Below are positions 33,832 to 45,300 of a stretch of DNA of 64,000 nt, one piece after another (position 1 is the stretch's first letter; each line of letters opens with the position of its first letter). The notes below the pieces were generated by a model. It did no database searches. It saw only the letters and a program-made list of their open reading frames with translations, and was not told where the DNA came from. The DNA lies in NCBI GenBank assembly GCA_030686995.1, contig CM060681.1, positions 165,290,333-165,354,332 on the forward strand. Direction: 5' to 3'. This DNA comes from Artemisia argyi. Its lineage: Eukaryota > Streptophyta > Magnoliopsida > Asterales > Asteraceae. Made by a program: the position numbers and the translations under genes.

Positions 33832-34543
33832 TCATTTCTTCACTTGAACATGGCCTTTTGCATCATAACTCTCATCAGAAGAACTTGAATCACCATTTGA
33901 GTCAAAACTTGATTGATTTTTTTTTTGAACGGGAACCTTTTTTTTAGACACACAACTTATTGGAATTTTCTTTGCCCATGTTTTAGGAGGTCTTTTGTTT
34001 ACCAAATAAGTTGAAGGTTTTTTTAGTGTATCCTTATAAAACTCAAGGCTGGTGTCAGAATCAGAATCAATAACTATTACCTCATTTTCTTTGGGTGGTT
34101 CTTGTGCCTCCTTGCCCCTTCCAAAAACTGCATCAAGTTTTGCTATAACCTCTACCTCCATTGCCAATTTTGCCTCTTTTACCTCCTTTAGACTTCTACA
34201 CATTACTTCAAGCTTTGATACCCTGTTGCCAAGTGATTCAAGCTTTGATAGTACCCTCTTGCCAAGTGCTTCAACAGGTGCACAAACATGAAGTGTCCAC
34301 AATTAATAAACACATACAATTAAAGTAAAAATAATCAAAAAAAAAAAGAAAGAAAGGTATACACTAACCATTAGCAACATCATGTTGATTATTCTCCCTT
34401 TGGCACAAGTCTTCTAGAATCACCTCAGCCATTTCCTCGTTATCATACCATTTAGTGCCATATTTACTCAAGACATAGTCAACCATAGCATCGTTAACCA
34501 CCATCTTACTAAAATCCTTATTTTTTAAAGAAGAAACTACCAT
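33832..34543 (-). CDS. Orphan ORF 5, two-exon protein with SUMO-interaction-like motif (203 aa)
   Basis: Exon 1 34369-34543 (58 codons + 1) and exon 2 33832-34268 (2 + 145 codons) join at GTTAGT/AG with matching phase. Residues 1-58 are a helical region (MVDYVLSKYGTKWYDNEEMA); 59-105 a coiled coil with SKLESLGNRVSKLE; then EVIVIDSDSD, a textbook hydrophobic-acidic SUMO-interacting pattern; then a basic Lys/Pro segment and a Ser/Asp-rich end. Likely nuclear by composition. No named family. The frame after the stop stays open and coding-like for about 45 codons, so the stop may be secondary. Confidence 0.65.
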
Positions 34544-34880
34544 TGAATAACTTAATTTGAAAATAAAGGTTTGTTGTCGTGAGGAATTAAGATGAGGGTG
34601 TGTGTTTCTTTGTTGAGTAAATACTTGTTAGGTTAATAAGTGATAAGTGATAAGTGATAAATGAAGTTTTGGAATAGTGTGTAATAAATGTCTGTTTAAC
34701 CTACGTTCCATTTGCATTATCAAAAGTAGTAGTATACAATGTTCAACAAAAAAGTATTAAGACATGTGTCTTTTTCAAAGCAAAAGAAACCGTTCAGTTG
34801 CCTAACGCAATGGTTATAAATTCGAACATTTGTAAACAGCAAAATCATTCAAAATAACTTAAATCTATACAATATCAAAA
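34544..34880. other. Intergenic, nothing recognised
   Basis: Gap between divergent orphan ORFs; includes a short aagtgataagtgataagtga tandem at about 34635. Confidence 0.4.
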
Positions 34881-35301
34881 ATGGCATCAAGCTCAGAATT
34901 GATGTGCAAGAGAAAGAAGCAGAGGTTGTTTCTCAAGAGAAACCAGTAATGCAACAATCACAAACAGAAGACTTTGAAGAAAAAGCTGGAAGAAGGTGAA
35001 GAAGGTGAAGAAGAAGAAAGTGAGGAAGAACCAACCTTTGAAGAAACGGTTGTTTGGTATATGAAAGAAAAGTTTCAAATACAAGGGAAAAAATTGGAAA
35101 ATTTTGAGAGAAAAAAAAAAGAAAAGCTGCTAAAGAAAAACCAACTAAGCGTAACTACACTTGGAAGAATATGTTGGCAAACAGAAAACGCAAACATATT
35201 GCGTCTAAGGAAGAGGAAGACTCATCAGATGATGAGTATTTGGATTATGACAACCTACATTTGTCATTTGATCCCGGAAAATCTCCAAAGTTGAATTGTT
35301 A
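34881..35301 (+). pseudogene. Orphan ORF 6, frameshifted acidic/basic protein
   Basis: Starts MASSSELMCKRKKQRLFLKR, stops at codon 23, reopens with a Glu-rich run and FEETVVWYMKEKF, then shifts frame at a 10-A run near 35111. The final 57 codons (YTWKNMLANRKRKH, DSSDDEYLDYDNLH) end at 35301. At least two lesions, or missed introns. Lys/Glu composition resembles the neighbouring orphans. Confidence 0.5.
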
Positions 35302-36581
35302 ATTGTTTAATATAATGTTTATTTTATTTTCAATGAAATGTTTATTTTTGTGTTCTTTTTATTGAATTCGAATTTAAATGTTTATGTTCTGTTTGATTAA
35401 ATTTGTCCAATTAGAAATTAAGTAGCAATCAACTTGAAAGTTTAATTATCTTCAACATTTGTAGTTGGCACAAAGGCAATTAAAAAAATGTGTTGACTTT
35501 AATAGTCAAATTCGGTTATTCCAATTGCATTTTGACTTTCCAAAGTCAACATGCTGATTACATGCTTCTGTTTATTAAAAAAAATGTTATATTCAAACTA
35601 CACTGATGATTTTAAACTAGATAATCATTCATTGTTTATAGTTGTAAAATATTTGGGTAAAAAACATTCTAAAATAACAAATTTTTTATGTATGCTTTTG
35701 CATATTACATCCTACAACAGCCTAGTTCCTATTACAACCAACCATGATAAATATTCAAACTGGATGTTACATCCTGTTTCCTATTACAACAATACAACAC
35801 TAACATATTCATGAATAAGGAAGGCGAATAATGTCAATGTCCATGTTTCGATATTTGCACTGTCTATGGGTTGGGAACCTGAATTTGATGTTTACCGGTT
35901 TCCATTTTCATTAATTATAAGCTAATAATTGTGTTATGGGCAAGTTGACTAAATCAAATTCAATACTAACATATTTCATTAAAGATAAGAGTGGAGGCAG
36001 CAACAACCTTAGAGCAACAAAGTAGAGGCGGGAGAAACTTTCAGGAGAGACGGCAATGGCGGATGGTGGTGAGGTCAGGTGGTATTCAGATACGGTGGTG
36101 GTGGTGGTGGTGGAGAGGTCAGGTGGTATTCAGATATGCTGGTGGTGGCGGTGATGATTGAAGAAAATATGAGATTGATGGGGTATATAGTATATATAGT
36201 GTGGTTTGAAGTGTTTAGGAGTGTATTAATTTCTGTTATAAACTTTAAGTATCATTAGAGCTAAATTATTACTTAATCTTTGTACCGTATGATTGTTAAA
36301 AGTGGTGAAAGTACAAAAACAAAAGTTGCCCAATACAAGTCACCCAATATAACGCTATTTGCCCATGTAATAAACTTTAAAATACCTTACACAATACTTA
36401 CACATACCTTACAAATACATTCTATTTTTTTACTTTAGTAATTAAATAATGGACATGTGTCAAACTCTTATTAAGTTGCCCAATTTATAAATTGCCCGAT
36501 CCAATTTTGAGAAGTGAAATGTGAAAGTCTACCAAATGATTAGTCAAATAGTCAATGATCTAGTCCACTATTTATCCCTAA
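35302..36581. other. Intergenic before duplication copy A
   Basis: AT-rich. TTGACTTTAATAGTCAA at 35493-35509. A GGT-rich stretch at 36050-36160 contains two copies of gaggtcaggtggtattcaga. No gene recognised. Confidence 0.45.
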
Positions 36582-36998
36582 TTATAAATACTTTTTAAGA
36601 AACAGTGCCCCCGCATACTTGACGATACTTTCTTGGCATCTTGCAATGTTTTCTTACAGTTAGAAGTGCTATCAGATTCTTTGATAAACTAGCTTTCCTT
36701 GGCTTCCGACAGTAAAATGAAGAATAGGAAGCTGTATTTAACCTTTTTTTTATAAAAAAGAATGCATGTCAACCAATAGATTTACTAATCTTATAAAGTT
36801 AAGTCATAGCTTTTGTGGAGTTTGCTAAAGTTGAGTACGAAGTATCGGTTACTGAGAGCTCGAATATTAGGCACATAATGAGCTCAAAATACACTACAAG
36901 CTGAACTCGAGTGTAGAAGGGCTTGGCTAAGCTTTTTTAAGCATTGTGTAGTATGTAATTCTATATAAATAAATATACAATTAGTGTATGTAAATTAA

Positions 36999-37342
36999 GG
37001 GATAATTTCAAAAATACCCTGGCTGCCCAAGGGCTGAGACTATCTAAACGGCATCTTTTGTGTTTCCTTATCTAGACTAGGGCAACCAGTACTTTTTAGG
37101 CAACTAAAATCTGCAAGTGACAAGTGTGACTTTAGGAATTATAAGGTAGAGACAACTTATGTACTTTTTGGGCGACTAATGTACTTTTTGGGCAACTGGC
37201 GGCCCTCATGTCGAACAAGTGGCGGCACATGGTTAGCTAAGTACCGGTTGCCCAGGGCAACTGGTCTAGATAATGAAACACAAAAGATGTCGTGTAGATA
37301 ATCTCTGCCCTTGGGCAACCGGAGTATTTTGGGAATTATAAC
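36999..37342. mobile_element. MULE-type MITE, copy A (344 bp)
   Basis: Ends GGGATAATTTCAAAAATAC and GTATTTTGGGAATTATAAC; inverted arms of about 90 bp containing gttgccca/tgggcaac words. Flanked by gtaaattaa / gcaaattaa, a 9-bp duplication with one change. Confidence 0.85.
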
Positions 37343-38621
37343 GCAAATTAATGATGTTGTTGTCAACGTTAACTACTTTAAACTTTTGTTCTTTGTTTCT
37401 TTTTTTTTTCTTTTTTTTTTTTTTTTTTTCAATAAATAGTATAGTTTTTGACTTATGGTCAAGTTTCATGGTGGTTATTATAGATATCTTTGAAATATCT
37501 AAATACTTTACAACTTCCGTCTCTGAGTACCTAATTTTGCTCTTGTATTCTGTTGTACTGTGCAAGGCCTCCCTTGTAATGTCTTGCCTTGGTCATGGGT
37601 AAAGATGGGCATAGATTGTGGCATATAACTTAACACCACGTTTTGATTTTGGGTAAAAAAAAATTGCATGCGTACATATAGTGTTGCAATGCTTCGCAAG
37701 TGCTTCACATTTAGGTCACAATCAAAACTTTACCCATTGACAACATTTTTTGGTACTCGGTATATTTGGCTCGTTAAAACAAGGAATATTATGTTTCGCA
37801 ACGATTTCATAATGTCTCATACTTGCCACCGCATGTTCATCTATTTGCATTTGGCAGGTCGAAGAACCATGATTTCCATCATGTGTTCATCGATTTGCAT
37901 TTTGAGTCAAGAACTTTGCAAGTGTAATTTTTTCTAAAAGTGTCGGTTTTTTATTTTTTTTTATTTTTTATTTTTATTTATTTATTTTTTTTGCGTACGA
38001 CCCCAATAATATATTTATGCTACTTTCTTTATGGTGAAACTTTAGTTTAGCCCAAAAATAGTTTTGTGAGGCAAATTTTTACATAACCTCCCCAAAATAT
38101 TTTTGCAACATCATCTCGAAAATCATAGGTCTGTCTCATCAGAATCAATATGTTATACTAATAAACCGGTGTGTCAACCAGTTCAACTATAATCGTATTA
38201 CCAAGTTTTACATTTTCAGACTAAGTTACGAAATCTAAATATGTATGGGTTAAAAAAAAACATAAGTAGCTCTAAAGGTCAAATTTAGCAAAATGCTATA
38301 ATAGTTAGCCAATATTGTAGTGACATGTGGCAAAATGCAGTGTACCAAATGTTAGAGGGTTTATGAGGGTCATTTATATCTTTTTTTTTTATTTATTTAA
38401 TGTTTTAAGAGCTAACCCTCAAGTCCTCAACTACCCAACCCTAACCCACCGTATGGTTTAGGATTTCCTCCAAATTACCACATGGTGATTGCAATCAAGG
38501 TATCAATCTGCAAATCTTTTATGGTGGTTTTCTGATTGATCTATGTATGCTATTTCAAAATTGTTGTACTTTTTATTAATTTTGTTTATCCAGTAAGAAC
38601 TTTTATCCTTCCTACTTAGAA
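37343..38621 (+). other. F-box pseudogene upstream region
   Basis: Poly-T tracts, tttgcatt words, then a 5' UTR-like ctaaccctcaagtcctcaac segment with a possible 5' UTR intron (gtatcaat...ccag). No other gene. Confidence 0.5.
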
Positions 38622-40055
38622 ATGGATGGAGGTTTTAATAAACAACTTCCTAATGACTCTTGGGATTTGATCTTTTAGAAGCTAGACTCAAATATGGATC
38701 GAAACTCTTTTGGCCTAACACACAATTTTCTTGATATTCAAAGTTCAAGTTATAAAAGCTTGAAATTGGGATGCTCAAACGAGTCAAATTGCTCCACTCA
38801 GGTTAATATTCATGATTCCGTTCTCAATGAAAATCTCTTCAACCGTTTTACCCAATTAGAGTCGCTGTCTTTGGGCACTTGCCGTCATATTAAGGATTCG
38901 GGTCTAACACTATTTGTAAAATATGGGTCTAAATTGCTTTCTCTAAATCTTCTTGTCGGGGTTTTTGCGTATATATCCTCCCAAAAATGCATAATTGCAT
39001 ATATATCCAAAGCATACATAAAAACTATTGTACTATGTGTATCAAAAACTTGTACAAAGGATATATATGCAATTATTCACTTTCGGAGGGATATATATGC
39101 AATTCTGCCAAATCTTTTTTTTTTTTTTTTTTTTTTTGATTTTTGTTATCATGTCACCGACATAGGAGTTACTTTGGTTGCTTGTAGCTGCCCATTGTTA
39201 TCCGTTATCAGCCTTGCTAAATGCTCTATCACCGATTGTGGATTAGAAATCTTAACCAAATTGTGTAAGTCATTAAAAGAAGTGAATCTTGCTTGGTGCA
39301 CAAACATAACTGACCGTGGAATTTTGTCTCTCAACAAAAACTCTCGTCAACATAGATCACTCAACATAACCTGTTGCAGTAAAATTGTTGGTTTAACCTT
39401 CCAAGGGTTTTCTCCAACCCTGGCTTGTTTGGAAGCCGCGAATTGTGTGCTTGGTTATACAGGTATTACTGAAATTTTAAGTGGAGGCGGTCTCGAGCAT
39501 TTAAACCTTTCTTATCTTAATTTTAGTAAGTTTAATTCGAGCCACAAACTGGCTACATTTATTGGAATAGGATTTGCGGCTAATCTTAGATTCCTTAACC
39601 TAGTTTTGTGCCCGTTTGTTGAGGATAGCGTTATAATTGAAATTTCAAAAGGGTGTCCATTGCTGCAAGAATGGAACCTATCTTGTTGTGGCGCAAGATT
39701 GGGATTTCTGGTTGGGATGCAATTGGATCTTATTGTCAGAATTTGGAGATACTTCATGTAAGTTATTGTGTTGAACTTTGTGATAGAGGATTAGTTGCAA
39801 ACGCCTCTCAGTGATATACCTGAAAAACTGCTTAAAAGTCACTGAATCTGGGCTCCACCGGTTTAAAGTATACAGAGAGGATGTTGAAATCAAAGAGGAA
39901 GTATGGCTGACAGGGATTTCCCCAAATGAGGAATTTATATCTGATGATGTGGAAATTGCATCTGATGGCGTGGAATTTGAATCAGATGACGCGGAATTTA
40001 TATCTGATGGCGCAGAATTTGTATCGGACGATGAGCCAGAGTTTGTACCATTTTT
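38622..40055 (+). pseudogene. F-box/LRR gene, copy A (dead)
   Basis: Counterpart of the intact gene at 52754-54019. Lesions against copy B: K-to-stop (TAG) 18 codons into the F-box; one codon lost in the F-box (the Cys of GLTCHNF); a 186-bp MITE insertion after SLNL; an extra base near 39690 that shifts the frame; a 16-bp deletion near 39794; and a changed 3' end where the stop is bypassed. An internal ORF 38694-39761 stays open through the MITE. Confidence 0.93.
38952..39137. mobile_element. Small MITE-like insertion plus T-run in the F-box pseudogene
   Basis: Absent from copy B (empty site near 53086). Inverted internal repeats gcgtatatatcc / ggatatatatgc; AAATCTT occurs on both sides; a T-run ends the insert. 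186 bp equals 62 codons with no stop. Confidence 0.75.
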
Positions 40056-40864
40056 AAGTAGAAGGAGATTCAGCTGTGTTGTTTACTTGCTCTGAAGACT
40101 TGAAAGACTGTATGTATCTTTCTTTATTAATCCTTAGTACTTGTGTAACTCCCATATTGGAGAATAAAATAAGACATCATGAAACTTATTGCTTGTGTAA
40201 CCTCGAAGGGGAGGAAATTGTGAAACTTAACATGGTTGTGTGTTTGTTTTAATGTATGCAACAGACTGTAATGCATTTACAGCTTTGTTTGTCCAGTTTT
40301 TTTGTTTAAATCTCATATTTCTATATCATCATATAAATTATCAAGAATGATCTTTTCAAGAGCAACTTCCCCCAAAATGGAGACCAAAGACCCGTGCCTC
40401 GATCTCTTATGTGTGACATCTAAGGGACATGTTCATATAGAGATTCCCATCGGTCTAATTCCACAGCTTATATGACGAAGGCCGAGGAGGTAGGTGTGGC
40501 GTTAATAAAGCTACTGGGCGACAGGGGACACCATTTTCTCTATAAGAGGTCAGATCTTATTACTATCTTTTTCTAATTTTAATCATGCCAGTAACAATGT
40601 AAAAGCTCGCGACATAACTCAAAACTGATGCACTAAGTCGAATATATATTAACTAATGAATCACTCTGTTCGGACACAGCATAGAATACATAAATTGAAC
40701 AAGTATGATGAACCTGAAACCATTGACATACATAAATTGAACAAGTATGATGAACCTGAAACCATTGACATGGCTATGTACTTTGCTAGAGTAAGCAAGC
40801 AAAGTGGGATAAACATAAGTACTTGGACATGATGCTACACAAACATAGAACTCGTTTGATGTTA
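40056..40864. other. Intergenic between F-box and laccase pseudogenes (A)
   Basis: F-box 3' region and an AT-rich spacer. 40688-40771 is a 42-bp tandem repeat (acataaattgaacaagtatg...), two copies; copy B has three. Confidence 0.8.
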
Positions 40865-42122
40865 TTAACACTCAGGCAGATCGGATGGTGGAGGTAGCAG
40901 CGTCTCTGATTCCCCTACTCCATTTTCAACGATAAAAGCCATTGCAAAACCCCAAGCAAGATGAGTATCAATGTGACAATGCATCAGCCAAACTCATGTA
41001 AATATCCCGTAATTAATTTCATGTTTTATGTTAAAATTTTATGATCTAGAAGATAAAGATTCTTTATTCCTGTCGAAGGTTCATAACTCAATTTTTGTTT
41101 TTCTGGATTTTACCTTAAAAAGAAAATCGATCATAATCTAGAAGAGATAGATTGTAGCTAATTTTATTAAAGAATTATAAATTTATGTGTGTTTGCCTAG
41201 ATTGCGTCTTTCAAGAAAATCATAATCATGATAATCTATAAAAGATGTTATACTGAAACTTCAATTATCTAGTAAACATTCATATTTAGATGTCGGTATA
41301 ATTTTAGCTGGATTATCCGCTACAAATCTGAGAGCAGCCCATCCTCCAACAGGAAGATCGATTGTATTCCTTTGTGGTGGATCAGCAAGATTAAAGTTAG
41401 CAGTATCTCGTGACGGATTAAAACACCAAAACCTTGACCAACTATGTAGAAATGGTATCCATGAAGATGAACAGGATGATCCTCAGTCGAAAAGATAGAA
41501 GTGTCTTGAAGAATAATCTGCACACCTGTCTTGAACCAAACTGTGTAAAGTCTCGTTTCATTAACCGGCTGCCCCAACCCACGAGATACATTACCAGTGT
41601 AATCGAATTGCAAAGGTGAACAGGGGAAAATCTGGTGTGTAAATATTAGGAATCTTTTGTGTATAAGCTTGAAGTAAAGACACTCGGTTTGGTAGTACAG
41701 ATGATACATTGTTCATACTAGCACCAAACCATGTGTTATTAGGCCCTTGGCATGTAGGTCCAGGAGTACAGTTGAAAAACCCAAACCCCATTGTGAAAAA
41801 TAAATTTTCGTTAGTTTTAGTAGGGATCGCTACTTTACCAGGGATCTTTATTCAATTATAAAATGCACTGACTGTGTTTGTGTCATTGTAGGCAGGAAGT
41901 TGTGGTAGAATTGGTTGTGAAGTGGCAGACGGGGCATATTGAGCAGTTGCATATGCTCTTGCAGCCATCTAGTAACGACCGGGCTGTAGGTCAGCAGTAA
42001 GGAGGATGTCCGTGGTTTGACCGGGCCCCACCATGATGACATTGGATGTAAATTGCTTGGTGTAAACAGCATCCAAAGTCACAACAGTTAGTTTGTGGTT
42101 AGCGATGCTGAAAAAGAGTTGT

Positions 42123-42143
42123 TGATTGAGTGCAGCATTGATG
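42123..42143 (-). promoter_or_regulatory. miR397-like target site in laccase pseudogene A
   Basis: The plus strand here differs from the miR397 sequence I recall (TCATTGAGTGCAGCGTTGATG family) at two positions, so the laccase transcript would pair well. It encodes VINAALNQ. Confidence 0.6.
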
Positions 42144-42849
42144 ACCCTTTGAACTGTATCTTCTATGTTTACTGTGTAAGTTTCGTGGTACCTAGTAAAA
42201 GCAAGTTTTTTTTATATTCAAAACTGATGAAAATTCATCAAAATGAATTTCATTTTTAGGTGGACTGTAATTAGTACCTTGGCTGGAGCATCGGAAAAGA
42301 TAGATCACCAGGTTCCCCGTTAATAGTGATAGCATCTGATATGTTAGGAGCTGCGCCACTGAACAGTTCTTGTCATAGCACATTGATCACTTTCCGGTCC
42401 CACCATTCACCTATTTCATCATCAACAACGAACAGATTTCATTAAATCAGAAAATGGTATATATTTTGCATAAAATATCAACATGTTTTCTTAATTTTTC
42501 TTGTTTTAGTCATCATACTAGCTTTGTACATCTTACTATCTTAGTTTTATATGTTGCGAAAAAAATAACATCTAAAACCTGCTTTCTAAATCAAGTTTCT
42601 TTTTATATAAAAATGTTAGATTATATACAATGTTAAGTTTTATATGAGAATATTGAGAAACACGGTTACTAAATGACCCAAACATTAGACAGCCATGTGC
42701 TAGTGACTCATGTACAAAAGAAGTGCGTAATGTGGAACACAAAAGATGAGAAACTATTTATATGTTATGCAAAAATTTACAAATATGTAAACCGGTTAGA
42801 GATTTGAAATAAATATCCATAGAAGAGATTCAACGTAAGGACTCTGTAC

Positions 42850-43778
42850 CATAGTCACAGGAAACGCTGAGCATCCCGCGTTTCGCGTTTCCGATCGCTC
42901 GTACCGGATCGCGGTACGATCGCGACCTGGATCGCTAGGGAACGCGACCTGGATCGCTAATTTCCGCGTTCCATTTCTTGTGTTGTGATTTTGTACTTTG
43001 AATCCGTTTTTTGTGTTATGATTTTCGTGGTAATGGTTTTTTTCCTGCTGGATCTGTGTTAAAATAAGAAAGATAGTGAAAAGTGACTGCAAGGAGAGAG
43101 AAAGAGTTTTATAATTTAATATACTCTTACCCTAAAAGCTTTGTACTTTTTTAGTAGGCCTAATAAAAAGTCTTTATGTTAATTAAGAGTGAGATTTAGT
43201 CAAATATATTACTAATGCATATATAATATAAATTTTGCAACATTTATATAAAATATGTAATTAAAAAATATTAAATATAATAATGAAATTAATAAAAGTT
43301 TACAAATTTGTATACTCCCTCCGTCCCTTATTAAATGTCCATGTTTGACATTTCAAGTCTTTATTTATTAACTTTGACCTTAAATATTTTTATTTGTGTT
43401 ATATAGTATTTGATAAAAATTATACGCAATGAAAATACATTTAAAACTTAATTCATTCATATATTTTGTATCAAATATTATATTACACACACAAAAATAT
43501 TTAAGGTCAAAGTTCAGAAAGAAAGACTTTGAAAATTCAAACAGGACATTTAATAAGAGACGGAGGGAGTATAAAATATATAAATAACTATTAAAACTTA
43601 TATATGTATAAGTATAATATGGTACACCGTACCAAAATATATGGTACATCGAACCAAAACGAACCGGAGCGTACCGAAATGAGTCTACCCCCTTTCGTAC
43701 CAAATTTTAAGGACTTAGCGAACCACGTTCCCGTTTCCCATTCCCGTAACGGAGCGTACCGCGTTCCATGTGACTATG
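42850..43778. mobile_element. hAT-like non-autonomous element (929 bp)
   Basis: Ends CATAGTCACAGGAAACGC and GCGTTCCATGTGACTATG, flanked by the exact 8-bp duplication CTCTGTAC. Copy B has a single CTCTGTAC at 56868-56875, the empty site. Interior ends are CpG-rich with gcgacctggatcgcta twice. A Stowaway sits inside. Confidence 0.92.
43315..43569. mobile_element. Stowaway-like MITE (255 bp) inside the hAT
   Basis: CTCCCTCCGTCCC / GGGACGGAGGGAG-type ends (one change on the right), TA on both sides; same length as the 13337 family but diverged. Confidence 0.9.
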
Positions 43779-44383
43779 CTCTGTACCTAGGATATAACAG
43801 GAAATTCGACTTTGGGTGTTGGAAAGGGGTAAGATGAGCCCGACTCAGGGCAGATAACAAGTGCACCATAGACCATAGCTCGTAGCCATTGGCTATGAGC
43901 ATGCCACTGCAATGTTCCCCCTTGGTCTTGTATGGTGAACTTGTTACTTGTATGTCTAACTTCCTCCAGGCCGGATATGACATTGGGTCACAAATTCAGG
44001 CCCATCGGCTCAAGGGTCTCGCAGTTGGCATGACCCATGCCTGAAAATTACAATAAACCATTAAGGGTGTGTAGTACATGACTATCGGAATTAATCAATC
44101 ACAATCATATGCATTGCAAATGTTTGGTTGACAGATATGGGAATGAAGGTATGAAAGTATTGGTCATAGAACCATAGTTGTGAAGATAGTACTAGAGGCG
44201 CGAGATGAAAAAATTAATGCACCAATGTATGGTTACATTGCAAGGAGAAGCATTTTTTACTTTAAGAGCAACACTGTCCGCATTTTGTACTTCTAGAGTC
44301 GGGCCTGGAAACTGTCCATTAAAAATAACGATTCTATGGTTTTTACATAGCCTATTAGCTGCTTGTTGTTGAACCTGTGAAAA

Positions 44384-44487
<104 letters not shown>

Positions 44488-44633
44488 ACAACCATCGGAA
44501 TATAGATAACGTGAAGTACATAGAAAGAAGGTTACTACTAATGGCATACCATGAAGGCATAGCTATGCTTTTCTGCAAATAAGGGCAAAGGAAAGCAGAA
44601 GGCTCAGTAAGAGAGAGCCCGTGAGATCGACAT

Positions 44634-45300
44634 TATGAGTGTCTTGTTTCTTTAACACTTTTGAGTGAAAAAATGTGAAGTTTTGGTGTTGCTAAAGATG
44701 GCAATAAGAAGAGGTTTATAAGCACATGGGTGTGGCGGGGTTAGGTTATGAGTCATTGGAGAAGTTTGAATCAGAGGGAACGTAGTTGACTAGGCCTATT
44801 TCAATAGTAATAGCTTTGTGCAAATAATTAAAAAAAAATATTATATTTGCTACCATTTTTTTTTTTTTGGTTAGCAAACACAATTTTTTGCTTTTGCGGG
44901 TATTTTTTTTTTTTTTCAAATTTATCTTTTCAGGATACTATGTGACATTTTTGTCATTCGAGGGAAAAAAATTTCTATTAGCCAAGAGGGGCAAAAATGT
45001 CCAAAAATTTTGCAAAATACCCAAGAAAAGATGAATTTGAAATAAAAATACCCATAAAAGCAAAAAATTTTGTTCGCTACCCAAAAGAGAAAATGATGGC
45101 AATTATGTTACTTTTTTTAATCATTTGCCCTAATAGCTTTCAACTTTCCAAAAGGGCAAAATGGATTATGAGCAAACAACTTAAAATAGTTTTAGTTGGG
45201 TCACATAACAAGTCAGAACGATTTCATATCAAACTAGCAGGTACTCGCGTGTTGCGGCGGCGGATACCCTATAATTAAAATTAAAATTTTTGACGTGTTA
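44634..45300. other. Laccase pseudogene A upstream region
   Basis: AT-rich promoter remnant. At 45234-45267 ctagcaggtactcgcgtgtt followed by gcggcggcgg looks like a Helitron 3' end in reverse orientation; copy B lost the ctag part. Confidence 0.45.
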
